Assembly: GCA_947846985.1 (NCBI GenBank)
Contig: CANTUZ010000005.1
Location: 4,324,001 to 4,388,000 of the forward strand
From: Fratercula arctica
Lineage: Eukaryota > Chordata > Aves > Charadriiformes > Alcidae
Direction: 5' to 3'
DNA length: 64,000 bases
A program made the translations under genes and the position numbers. How positions within the stretch are numbered: the stretch's first letter is position 1; each line of letters begins with the position of its first letter. The notes beneath the pieces were generated by a model. It had not been told where the DNA came from, ran no database searches, and was given only the letters and a program-made list of their open reading frames with translations. Shown here piece by piece: positions 1 through 11,290 of this stretch.

Positions 1-461
1 ACTATTGAGGGAACTAAGAAATTCAGTACTCAGAGACAAAAAAGAGAGGGTGCAGTAGTCAGAACATGAGCAGATAATAGTTTTCCTTTCAAAAGAGCTC
101 TGTACAGAGAAGGAAAAAGCAATATTTTAGGTGTATTGTTTAATACCATCCTTAAATTCACTTTTTCCACAATCAAAAGCAGGAAAACAGAAGTATTTTA
201 TTGTGGAAGAACATGAATCACACTTGAAATGCAAGAGGTATTGAACATTGAATGTACTGATGAGCGCATAATCAGAGCATTCTTTTGAAATTAGTTTTTG
301 ATGAGAGACCAGTGTATGAAAAATATATCTGGTACGTATGCCCAAAGGAGAGGAATGATTCCTCAATGCTCTTCGTTTCTGTCAAAACCCAGTGTAAAAC
401 TATGAGGACTTTTAGGTGTGCCTTTTAAAAGAAAATTTGTGTAATTTCAGTAGTTTAATAG
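1..461. other. Unique AT-rich non-coding DNA
   Basis: No repeat, splice-bounded open frame or RNA gene is recognised. Stop codons are frequent in all frames. The window begins inside this stretch, so whatever it belongs to continues to the left. Confidence 0.6.
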
Positions 462-588
462 TAACTGAGGTAAACTGAGGTTGAGAAGTGAGGTGCACCT
501 TTCTAACCTTCACACAGCACACCAGCAGGGAGACGGACTAGACCACAGGCGTTCTGACTCCCAGCTGTGATCTCTAGTTATCAGCAAT
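462..588 (+). repeat. MIR-like SINE fragment
   Basis: The text runs in the order typical of the conserved 3' half of MIR/CORE-SINE copies: an ACTGAGG-type start, a purine-rich stretch, a CACACAGCA block, a GCAGGGAGACGG segment and a TTCTGACTCCCAGC block. The sequence is strongly diverged, so it is an ancient insertion. The tRNA-like head is not seen. Assignment is by pattern memory of amniote MIR copies; a profile search would settle it. Confidence 0.55.
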
Positions 589-1639
589 TTACAGACCAAA
601 CCTGTTCAGATTGATGAGGTTTTTTTCTACCAGAGGCTCCGATTTTTAGGATCTGGCTCATAGAGCCCAGCTAGCGCGGGTTTAATTGCATAAGCATTTG
701 CAAACACTGCTATGATGCAGTGAAATATCATGACATTTATAAATAGTGCAGAGAGAAATTCACGATACAGAAGTTGAAAACTGGTGTCTCACAGGCTTCC
801 ACATACCTTCTCCTGGATATAGAATTTAAGAACCAAAACAGTTCAGGGTCAAATGTTTCAGGTTGACCTCTATAGCAGTGCCCCTTTTGAACACTTTTCC
901 TTCTGTCTGCTACAAAGGTTAAAGAGTAGGAAATGCCCATTATTGTTTGACCTTGTGTCACAGAGACATTTTAAGGCCCAAATGTGTAGTTATTTTTAGT
1001 TCACGCTATTATTTTGAAGCCAGGCACAAGCGAACAAAATCAGCAAACTTCACAAAGAGAGACAATGTAAAATGGTGTCCAGCATTATCTTCCCTTTCAG
1101 CTTGACAGGAATATTTGTCTTGATCCTAAGAGTTAGTCCTATGCTTCCTCAAGGAATGTTGAATAACTTCCGCTCACGTTACACAAGCGCCTGTCCGTAT
1201 ATCACTTTCCTGTGTGGCCACTTGGCTGCAATGCATACAAAGGCTTTGTAATCCTCAGTTCTATTATTGTTTCCTAAGGATGCATCCTGCTTGAAAAACA
1301 GCAAAGGGAGGGAAACAGTATCTAGCATTATTTCCTAATTAAACTGTTTGCATCATTCAAAGTCTATGATGAGTTCCTTCCTTTTCTCTCCTTCCCTTCT
1401 TGTTTACTAAAATCAGTAGATAAAAAAAGACGGCAGGAGAGAGACACAGTAAACCAGATCGTAATCTCTAGTACAAAAGGTAATGGAGCTTTTCCAGATT
1501 TTTACCAGCATCCTGAGGATCAAATTCTCATCAACTTGCTACTGTAACCTTGCTGAGGAAAATATTCTGTGCAGACATGTAAGCTTTACTAAAATAATTT
1601 AACTTCTGGAGTTTTATAACTGGAGATATGGGAAACCTA
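589..1639. other. Unique AT-rich non-coding DNA
   Basis: About 1 kb with no recognised repeat or gene. Short open frames exist on both strands but none resembles a known protein or carries convincing splice borders. Confidence 0.6.
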
Positions 1640-1850
1640 TTTATAGTGGTTGGGACAGTTTGGAACAAAGCTCAGTTCTGGATCCAAGCTTTCCCTATAT
1701 TCAAAATTGTTTGTTTGTATTCCTGTCTGGTGTTTACAGAGATGGGACTGAGCCATGAGGCTCACATCCAGATCTGAATTCAGAACTGAGCTTCCCCAGC
1801 GTTTGGGGATGTTTGATCCAATGTCTAGATTTGGGCCCGTCTCCAATAAA
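1640..1850. repeat. Decayed inverted-repeat element
   Basis: Two 13-base arms, AAGCTCAGTTCTG at 1668-1680 and CAGAACTGAGCTT at 1781-1793, are perfect reverse complements separated by 100 bases. The flanking text (GATCCAAGC on the left arm, CCAGATCTGAATT before the right arm, then CCCCAGCGTTTGGGG) resembles the GATC-rich palindromic interspersed elements found in reptile and bird genomes. The ends are not sharply defined, so the coordinates are approximate. It could be a small non-autonomous DNA transposon; it carries no coding capacity. Confidence 0.45.
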
Positions 1851-2024
1851 TAGGTCAGCCTTGAATGAACAATGGTCCCTCTTGGCTCTACAATCTATGC
1901 ATCTGAGAGTATGGGATTTCATATCTGCCAAACACTCAACAAACATTAACTGCTGAATACTGACACCAACCCTGAACGGTCAGTCTTAAATGTAAAGTCT
2001 ACAACTCCCCACTTCAAAAATAGC

Positions 2025-2150
2025 AACATGGAGAGGCAGAGACATGAACCAACACTCTGAGGCTGTGGAGCAGCGCGGCAGCACAAGGGAGAAGCCTGGG
2101 ACTCCTGGCTTTGCATCCTGGGCTCCGACCGCTGGACTAGGCTACCTCTC
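2025..2150 (+). repeat. MIR-like SINE fragment
   Basis: The copy contains a GGAGAGGCAGAGACATGAAC segment, then CCTGGGACTCCTGGCT, a CTGGGCTCC block and a final CTGGACTAGGCTACCTCTCC. That order matches the distal part of ancient amniote MIR copies, where it corresponds to the 'ACCACTAGRCCA' end. The copy is diverged and lacks the 5' tRNA-related part. A 97-codon open frame crosses it and has no coding look. Confidence 0.5.
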
Positions 2151-4626
2151 CAAAAAGAAAATAATGCAAAACCACGTAACTATGCAAAAAAAAAAAAACC
2201 CCTTCCAGAAGACTCCAGGTAAATCTCTTGAGAATTTAAACTGGAACAAATTTGGCATATCAACTATTTACAGAGGCACTTCTCCAAAAACTCAAGCCTT
2301 TGACTCAGATTCCTTCCAGAAATTAGACCTTGCTTAAAAGTTATGTTGATGCATACTTTATTTATCGATATTAATTACTCAGTGAATGTGTTCAGATACA
2401 GACAGAGAGAATTATTCCAAATAAATATAACTTTGGGAGATATAGGATAGGAAGATTGCTTCTGTAGGCAGAAATGTCCCAACAGGAACTCTGTTAATAA
2501 CATACCAGCATGCAATAGTGAAATTCTCCGTACAGATACCAAAAGCTGTCTAGATGTTGCCCTGGAGCTAACATTCCTCCCTGCAAACAGGATGTCACTA
2601 ATGCAAGTAGCATTTTAAAACAGAAAAGTGCTACAGGTTCACACAGATCAGCAAACAATGCAGGTAATGGGCTACCACACTGGCAACAGCAGTAAACACA
2701 GAGAAACGAGATGAGTCAGATGGAGGTGTTCAAACCCAGCCAGACTGACCGCACTTGGAGGACTTTCAGACGTTACTAATCCAGCTGTCGAGTGACCTCT
2801 CTAGGGGCCTCTGTCTCCCTTCAGCCAGAATCATCCTCTTGGCTTTGGCAGAGTTGCTCCTGATTCACATTCACCCAACTGAGTGCAGGATCAGGCTTTG
2901 ATCTTTGGAAGCATCATTCATAACCCACAACTAAGAGGTGACTGCCTGGAGAATGGCTCACAGAACCGAGCGTCTCTCTATGGAGAGAGAGGTCACATAC
3001 AACTCCTGCTGCCTTTGTTCCTGTCGAAGTCTGAAATACCTTACTCCTACAGCTAGCCAGACTTTCAGCTATATATTTTCCTTCTCATGTGTACCCGTTG
3101 ACTTACAGTTCTCACAATGATGAAATGAAGATCTCTCTTGGACAAATTTACTGTTCTGTGAAATGCAAATAGTTCATCCTTGTACATTTACATTCATAAC
3201 CACTACTGACTGGGAAAATTTATCACTCTTTCAACAGGGCCAAAAGCCACACATTGTGCAATTCCTAGTTCTGTTAAGCTATGCTTCAGACCTATCAATG
3301 TGTAGGTTGTGACAGAACCTGGAATTTCTGTAGCCTCAGTGCATGAAAGTTCTTAACTGTGGGTAGAATCTTTCTGGGATGAAACATGTCGCCATGTGAA
3401 ATTGTAAACTGTAAAATTTATTAGGCTGTGCTGCAAAGATGAACAATGAAGATCTGATTCCATGATTCTCACAATGTTCACCAGAGCACAGAAAAATATG
3501 TACGTTTTTCCATGTTTTAAGGATTCCCTGACAGCCTGGGAGTTTACAGCTGTTGCTAGGTCTACTGCGCAAAAGCTGTGAACAAGTCAGAAACCATGTC
3601 AAGAATTACTTTCATTCTTCAACAAAAATGTCAATTGTTTTTAAACCGACAGCCAGCTCAAGTTGGTCAGGAACTGCTACTCCAAACTTTGCAACAGTTC
3701 TCAGCAAGAAGAACCTTAGAGCTCACAACACCCTGCGCAATGTGTAAAGTCAATACTCAGAAGAGATGAATTTTTCAGTGATCCCAAGGGCTGCATAAGG
3801 CAGTAAAACAGCTCTAACCCCATTACCAAACATATAGCAGTTAGGAAGAGCACTTCAGTGTGAAAGTAAGAACTACCTCCCAAACTGTATTTAAAATCAC
3901 TGGAAAGGACACCACTGATTTCTGCAAGCTTTTTGGGTTACATCTCAAGGCAATTCAGGCTGCCATATAATCAGGAGTTCTAGATATCTGCATTCCTTCT
4001 AATAAGCATTCCCCTAGCTGTGATCTAGAAGACATTGAAAGCCACCCTACAAAATTACTAATTATTACAAAATTACTGTATACATATATAGCTATAGAGA
4101 TATACATACACACACTGTCCCACTAGACAGCTAATATGAGAAGTTATAAAGGGATATCCAAAGTTGGGTTTTTTTTTTTTTATTTGGCTGCAGAAGAAAA
4201 CTTTTATGGTAACGCTGTATACGGGGATCAATTTTTTCCCCCCAGAAAATTTCAGGTGGGTCTTCAGTTTAAAAAAGGTCAAGTTGCTTTGTTGCAATAC
4301 ATACAGGTGAGAGACAAACATTAGCATTGTCCTTGCATTCACCCGAATGAACATTACAAAGGATCACCTATAAACCATTCCTTCTGCTCCACTGAACGTT
4401 GCAGAAAAAAAGATGCACAGAGGTTGGTTATGTCCATAAAGGAAGCTAAAATAGATGTAAAAGAAAGAAATTAGATATGTGAAGAAGTCATTTAAGGAAC
4501 ATGAGCCCAAGCAGCGTGCTAATGGAAAGACACAGATGAGCAAACAGAAATTAATAACCACAAACTCTCTCCCATTATGAAAAATATATGATTACTGTTA
4601 TTCCTGTGGGGAAGAGGTTCCTGCAG
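2151..4626. other. Unique non-coding DNA with short A and T runs
   Basis: No gene or dispersed repeat is recognised. It includes a 12-A run near 2187-2198, a degenerate TA/CA stretch at about 4078-4115 and a T run near 4168-4181. The short open frames in this interval do not resemble known proteins. Confidence 0.55.
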
Positions 4627-4918
4627 ACAGAAGTACAAGCCTGCTTTCCCTGTCATCTGAGAGGGACAGAAAAGCAGGGAAAGGGCAGTACTAGAGCATC
4701 AGCAGTAAGTGCTGCAGCTGCAAGAAGTTATAAAAAAAATTTCCCCGTCTAATAGTCCCAATCCTAGCAACAATTTCCTCCTTTTTTCTTTTTTCTTTTT
4801 TAGTTGTCTTTACCACTTGCTGGTTGTTGGCAAAGTTAGTAGACATTTACAAAAATGAAGCAAAAAACCCAACACAACAAAAACCAAAAACACACTCATC
4901 CCAAAGTCTTCAGACTAA

Positions 4919-4970
4919 TTTAGAGCCTGATCTAAAGCCCATTGAAGTCAATGGAAAGACTCCCTGGAGG
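4919..4970. repeat. Ancient amniote interspersed repeat core
   Basis: The core AGCCTGATCTAAAGCCCATT followed by GAAGTCAATGG and AAGACTCCC is a block I remember recurring in bird, crocodile and turtle genomes, usually read as TTGACTTCAATGGGCTTT on the other strand. Only about 50 bases are convincing. The family name is uncertain. Confidence 0.45.
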
Positions 4971-6884
4971 GAGGATGAGAGAGAACAAACCACACGTGAC
5001 AGATGTTAGTCATGTTGCTTAACTCACTACTGGGAAGCACTCTGATACTACAGCAGAAAAGAGGGTACGAGAAGTGATCTGGACTAGGAAGTAGTACAAC
5101 AGAAAAGTTCTCAATTTAGGCCCAAAGCTTTGATGGGAGACTAAAGGGACAGTAGATCAAAAACAACAACAAAAAAAGTGTTGGGCTTTTGTGAAAAATG
5201 AGATGTTGATTATTTCATGGCTGAAGAATTGATCTGTGTGAAAATATGCAAACTGGCTCAATCTAAAAACTGTGTTGAAGGTTTTCAAAGAAAGAAAGTA
5301 TATTTATTGTAGTTAGTAGTAGTAAGCTTTCCACAGGGGTGTGGGAGACCTATGTCATTCAGGTTCAATGTACCAATGAGATGAAAAACAAAGATCCTGC
5401 TGATCACTAAACGTATTTTTGGTAAAGAAAGACTTGTTAAGAGTAAAATATAATTCACCAAATTACATTCCTCCTTTTGTTGTGCATACCTTAAGCATCA
5501 CATGCCAACTAAGGCCACTACATTACTATAGAGATGAATGCATTTCAGTAATAGTTCACTACATTCCCTTGTTGGAATAGTGCTCAAAAATATTATCTTT
5601 GAAATATCTGAACGTCCGCGTTTCCCAAAGATTAAAACTGTGTTGCCTATTTCACTGCTGAAAGAACAGCACTGCTGCAATAATCTATTGCCATTAAATT
5701 GGTACAAGATCAGAAAACTGTTAGAGTGTCATGGACAGTGAAAACAATGGGGGAAAGTAAATAGTTTGTGCAAAGCTACTTAAAAATCTACAAAGGTATA
5801 TCTAGAAAGCTATCTTAAGTAGTATCTTCTCAAATGAAGTACATTGTGCTACCATTGAAAAGTATTTAAAAATGAGCTGACAAATAAAAGAAAAAATTAC
5901 CTCATGTGAAGAAAAGGAGAACCACATGGATTAACTGAGAGGAAGCACAGGGATCAGCAGGAAATCCCAGGAAGAGCCCTGGCTGAGGTGAGCTGGTCTG
6001 TAGTGATAACCAGCTACTGGTTGCACCAATGACAACTGAAAAAAACTCATCCTGACCCTGCAGACCATGAAGTAGAGGCCTCACTGGCAAAGGCCTCTCA
6101 GCCAGGTTAATCAGCTCAGTCTTTGCCCTGTGCTGACACAGTCACACCAGGTCTGTCTTGCTTCACTCCTTCCTAGCTCAGGCATCACTGAACACTTCAT
6201 GCCAGTCAGTAAGGTGTCTTTATTGACGCAGAAGTGCACAGCCAGGCATCTATGTTAAAGTCTCAGTTCTGTCTTACTGTCTGTCTCTGTTACTTTATTC
6301 TGGTGCATTAAGCAAAAACATTATAAGAGACCAAAGCGGTTTTAGAGCGGTTTCAGACATGCACTCTTACGTGCACTTGAGAGGATACTCAGGGCAGATC
6401 CTGTACTTAGTGTCCTATGGATCTAATGCATGAGCGCTCTAGCTCATTATTTTCTGGTTGGATTAATCCTATGTGCTAAGGGCTTATTAACTTAGTGTGC
6501 TGAGTATTTACTAACTCAGTTTGAATGAATTCCACTGGCATCGCTAGGCACGGGTATCAGAAGAGGTGATGACATCGCAGCTCCCAGTTTCGTGACCACG
6601 TCATGCCCACACATGTGGAACCTTCATCTCCAGCCGACCCCACCTACAGCATTCCCTCACCTAGCTGGCCCGTCCTCACCAGCTACCGGGTGATCACAGC
6701 TTGTGCAGAGACACCTCCTCCCAGCTCAGGTCAGCGCCTCCACACTGCCAGTTGCCAGAGTGAACCATGCAGGCAGGAACTGATTTGTGTCACAGGGTGT
6801 CTGCACAAAGGCACAGAATGACTTCCAGTAACTGTGTGGAAATACTTACCCTGTAGCTTTATAAGCAACTTCACATAGGAATGG
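4971..6884. other. Unique AT-rich non-coding DNA
   Basis: Nothing recognised. A slightly more GC-rich patch at about 6540-6790 has longer open reading but no protein similarity, no splice-bounded exon and no CpG clustering. Confidence 0.55.
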
Positions 6885-6962
6885 AGAAGCTGCCTTCATT
6901 TACCATCTGGAAATGGTTTGCGTACCACCAATGGTATGCATATCACAGTTTGGGAACCCCTG
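6885..6962 (-). mobile_element. hAT-type DNA transposon terminus
   Basis: Read on the minus strand from 6962, the sequence begins CAGGGGTTCCCAAACTGTG and continues with ATATGCATACCATTGGTGG and TACGCAAACC. CAGNGGTTCYCAAACT is the terminal inverted repeat signature of the hAT/Charlie superfamily, and the GTACCA..TGGTACGC interior is common in old amniote copies. Only one end is visible; no matching second terminus or transposase frame was found nearby, so this is a truncated or badly decayed copy. Confidence 0.6.
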
Positions 6963-8819
6963 CTTTATACTGAGAGTCTTACTAAGGGTTTCTCCGGCTG
7001 CCATACAGCCGCTCTTCACCCTGCTTTGTACCAAGAGATGATGAAGACCCTTCAGAGCAGCTGTATAACTGTCTGCGAAACCTCATATCTCATGAATAAC
7101 AATTTAAACCTGCCTTAAACTCCATTGGCTTGAAGGCTGACCTAGTTGATTTATATCTGAGTAAGAGAAAAGACAAACAGATTTTCCCAGCCTTTCTGAG
7201 TCTCTTCTCATCTCACTGAAGCAAGGAAAATAATTTCCTTCGAGGCATACTGGAGAAGAAATCCATTAGCAGTTACAAAGGAGAGCTGAATGTTTTTGTT
7301 ACATCCAAATAACTGTAACAGTCTTTAATTCTACTCCTATTACTTTTAGGCAAAAGCATGGGGTTTTTATGAGCATGTTACTAGGGTGTCCCTTAATTGT
7401 TACCTTCTTACCACAACTATATTGCATAAAATTTAAAACTAATAAAACAAATGCATGTAATTCTTTAATAACAATCACAAAGCAGCCTGTTTACATCAGT
7501 TTCTCCATAGTGTGTTCATTTGTTGCCCATTTACGAATATTACTTAAAGCAAATGTTGATCCTATAATTTATAGCAAATTAATTCCTTTTGATATTACCT
7601 TTTGAGTAACTAGGGCAGCTAAGAGGTACTGGAGGACCAGGATTTAAACCAAAAGGAGAGCTATAGGAAACGGTTGATTCATGCAGGAAACTGGATGCCC
7701 AGATGAGGGACTGCAGGGTACGCGTTGTTGTCACCACCACATGCCTTGGGTGCACTGGGGAACACCAGGCTCCAGGCGGAGTGTCCCCAGCCACCCGAAG
7801 GCTGCCGTTACAGAGTTACAGTGCTTGGTCTGGAACAGTCCTTTTGACAAATATTTGTTTGCAAGTGGGTATTTTGAAGGAAAAATACAATAAAAACAAC
7901 AAGTCCTTATTCAATTTTTATTGAATATTTCCTCTCATTTGGGGTTTAGGATTTATTTGCCCCTATTAAATTATTTTAATGGGGGTTATTTCACATGTAA
8001 GTATTTCTGCTTATTTTAGAGGAGGGTAAAAAAGGGCAGGATTAAGGAAGAGCACTGGGGCCTCCCAAGGTATCCAAAGTTCTAAAATTAAATAAAAAGC
8101 AACTAACAAATTTACATTTGAAGAATGAGATTCTTACAAAAATGTAGCCAATGTGTAGTTTGCTATATAGGAAATGGATGGGTATTTTCATTCAGTAGAA
8201 CTGATCTTTCAGACCTTGCTCATATGCACTGTCCCTGCTAAACTGCTCCAGGAATGAGGCAATTAAACTTCTGAGTCATTCTGACTTTCTACCAGCGTCT
8301 TCAGCTTCACGCATCTGACCATCCTCTGACTTTCTTACTCACTGCTGTTAAGAATCGCATGCAAAGGTGAGAAGAAAAGGAGGAGAAAAGAACTCTTGTC
8401 AAGCAGACAAAAAAGACCCCGTCTCTTGGTAAGGAAAAACATACATACGCACATGTAGCTGCCTATCTGAAGCAAAGGAAGGAGCCTTACAGTTCATTCA
8501 TTTTAGACCTACAGCTACAAGGATCTTAGCAGAATGAGAAGGGATATCACTATTAAAATGCGCTGGAGATCAGCCTGAGTCACAGAAGCTTTAGAAAGAT
8601 TTTATTTTTTTTTTTTTAATCTATATATTTAGCTAAGTGTCAGGAAAGAAACCACGTGGCTTGTGAATAGAAATGCAGGGCTCATGACTGTAAATATAAA
8701 CACTATTTTTGAACATCTGCATTTATTATTAGACAAAGTCTGCTTGTTTACATGGGCTTCTGTGTCAGGTGGAGAACCGAAGAGTGTATTTTTAGTGTTA
8801 GCAGGTTTTAAACTTGAGT
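6963..8819. other. Unique AT-rich non-coding DNA
   Basis: No gene or repeat family recognised. It contains a T-rich run near 8604-8618. Short open frames around 7680-7920 lack homology and overlap one another. Confidence 0.55.
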
Positions 8820-8975
8820 TCTTTGGGACTTAGGGGATTTTGATTAACCTGTTTAGCTATTGGCTTTTGCTAATATGCATATGAGGGTGTCTCACAGAAT
8901 TTTTAAACAAATTTAGCCTAGCTAAGATAATTATATTTTTATCCTAAAATTTTGAAACTATTTATGAGGCACATC
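8820..8975. promoter_or_regulatory. Conserved-element-like AT-rich block
   Basis: The block combines a TTGATTAACC site, a TTTGCTAAT site, the 10-base palindrome ATATGCATAT at 8873-8882, TAATTATA and AACTATTTATGAGGC. Such dense homeodomain- and POU-like words with little low-complexity sequence are typical of vertebrate conserved non-coding enhancers. This is inference from composition; no alignment was made. Confidence 0.25.
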
Positions 8976-9564
8976 ATCCCAGTTTTAAGCTCAGGTTTTA
9001 AATTCTTTGTTTGCTCATATTTCAAAAGTATGAAGTTATGTTTCACAAGAGAAAAGCCATGCATGGTATTCAGAGTTTTACGTGAAGGCTAATGAAGTTT
9101 AAAAAAAAAAATAATCCTTCAATGGATTTTGCATCCTGTCTTTTAAACCTGAGAGTAGATTTTGGGAGTCCTTGGTTTTCTGCTCCTCTGTCTCCCCCTT
9201 TTGCAGTCTTCAACAGCTCACTTTAATGTTCATTGCCATTAATCTGTCTCAGACGGATGCACAGGGACTGCCTGTTTGAAAGGTTTTAGCTCACTGGTAA
9301 AAAGGTACTCAACGATTGATTCAAGCGCAAAAAGTGACAGTGCAGATGAAACACTAAGAAAAGCAAAAGAGTTGCTAACATTAAGAGTTAGATGTGCCAA
9401 AACATCACCTTTTCAAAGCAACTTGAATTATATCTGGTCCACAGAGTTATAACTTCATGTATTCACTACATATACTTTCATAAAAGTTAATGGTGAGTGA
9501 ACTGGCATGAATAAAGTACGCAACAACCCAAGAAAAGTCCACCAAATCCAACCACAAGCAAAGG

Positions 9565-9595
9565 CTTCTTTTTTTTAAAAAAAAAAAAAAAGAAG
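9565..9595. repeat. T8/A15 perfect inverted repeat
   Basis: CTTC followed by eight T, then fifteen A, then GAAG. The outer 12 bases on each side are exactly complementary, so the site can fold into a hairpin or extrude as a cruciform. It probably arose by slippage next to a poly-A run. Confidence 0.8.
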
Positions 9596-11206
9596 TTCAT
9601 GAAAGTTTGGTATTTTTCATTGTATCCTGTTTGTTCTGGGTTCCCTCTAGAAGGAGCAGTGCCAAGATACTATGAGAAAGGCTGTTCTTGTTCTATTTGC
9701 AGCCCAGCTAGAAGCAGGAAGTACTATAAATCTCGCAAGAAAGTCTGTTCTGCCAACAGGGCTGATTCTGAAGTTAACCCAAGTTGTGTCACAGCCTTCA
9801 ACAAGGATCCAGTCAGGCTGAATCATCGCATTCATAGAAACCAAAGAGCTTCAGAATGGTTTGAATAAAGATCGGGAAAATATCTGAGCACTGATCATAG
9901 GTCCCCAAACCCGATTCACCAAGCAGTGTGCAAAGCAGGGACATGGTCAGTACTAGTGACACTGAAATCCCGTTCCGGATCTGTCTGAAGGAAAGAGTCG
10001 GACGCAAAGCACTAGGGGCTGCGGAGAGAAATGACAAAAGTTGAGTACAACTTAATTCAGATCTGAGTCTCATTCTCTGGAAAATGTATTTAGGACAGAT
10101 TTTTGAACAGATTTTGTCTCTTTGCTAGAATTTAAAAAAAAATCTATCCTGCCGTAGAGATCAATTATACAATATGCAAGATTGCTAACCTGCATTAAGC
10201 CAAGGTTTGAACCTTGAAGGGTTATATAGATTGTTCCCCACTCTGTAGCTTGTTTCCCATGTGTTGGCTCACCAAGGATTAAATTAAAGAGCAATCAGGC
10301 CCTTAGTGGTGGAAGAAAGTTTTATTTCCAGAAATGTACTCTCATTTTGGGCAATCAAGCCGGCTTCTCATGGATTTGTTCTTATTACACATATTAACTG
10401 TGGTCTATTTGACTTGCTATGTGAATGTATATGCTTGGAAGCATATTCTCAGTCAATGCGATGAAAATTTCCAATATGTTAACACAGGAGGAACAATTCA
10501 AGTATCATTTTCACACTTTTGAATTTGGATTAAATGCAAATGAAAGAAAATCAATGCAGAAAATCAATGCATCTTTTGGCTGAAAATGAACATGAGGTCA
10601 CACTGGCAGGGCCGCAGGGTAGAAATAAGCAGTAAATTGTTTCTCTGCCCTTGAAAACGTCGTCAAAACCCCATTAGGGAAAAACTCCAGTAATTTCTTG
10701 CCATTTCCCCCCCACCCCCTGCCAAAACAGAAAGTGACCATCCCTGCCACCTCTACCTCCAAACAACAAAAGAAAAACAGAGAAATAGTCATATAGCAAG
10801 TGATTCCATGGTTGGACGTCATCCTAAACTGTACAAGATTAAGGTTCAAGTACTTACTTCTTGACCCTTTCTCCCTCTCTGAAATATAAAACCCAGCAAT
10901 ATTCTGGAAAGAGGAAAATATTTCTTTATTCACCTATCAGAAATTACATTCTTCTGTTGCAATATTTCTGCTGAATAAAACAGCGGAATTGATACATTCC
11001 CACAATTCTACCAAAGACTACTGGATTTACTGTCATTACATCACAAGATTTCCAGTCAGCTCTGACCACAAGGAATTTTGATGTATAAAATCCAGGCCCT
11101 TCTAAACCACCCAGAGGTAAAACAATTAAACATCTCAGACCATAGATTTCCCTACATTCACTGTGACAAATGCATTCGTAGAAAGCTGAGCACCCATCAC
11201 ACCTCC
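9596..11206. other. Unique non-coding DNA
   Basis: No recognised gene or repeat. An 89-codon frame at 9599-9868 (+) is cysteine- and basic-rich (YYEKGCSCSICSP region) but lacks any family match, signal peptide or splice border that I can defend. A 111-codon frame at 10598-10933 (-) is likewise unrecognised. Confidence 0.5.
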
Positions 11207-11290
11207 CAGGTTATGTCTATATCGATAAACTAAACAGGAGCAGAGCACAGGCACAAGCCTGGTCCATGGTTGTCCACACCATTGTTAGCC
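11207..11290. mobile_element. Possible hAT-like MITE fragment
   Basis: The start GGTTATGTCTATATCGATAA resembles the RGGCTATGTCTACAC terminus of old amniote hAT-like non-autonomous elements, and the following CACAAGCCTGGTCCATGG and TTGTCCACACC fit their interior. No second terminus was located. Could be chance. Confidence 0.35.

Noticed and set aside
9599..9868. Cysteine-containing 89-codon frame that looked exon-like
   Set aside because: No known cysteine spacing, no splice-bounded structure, and an antisense frame overlaps it.
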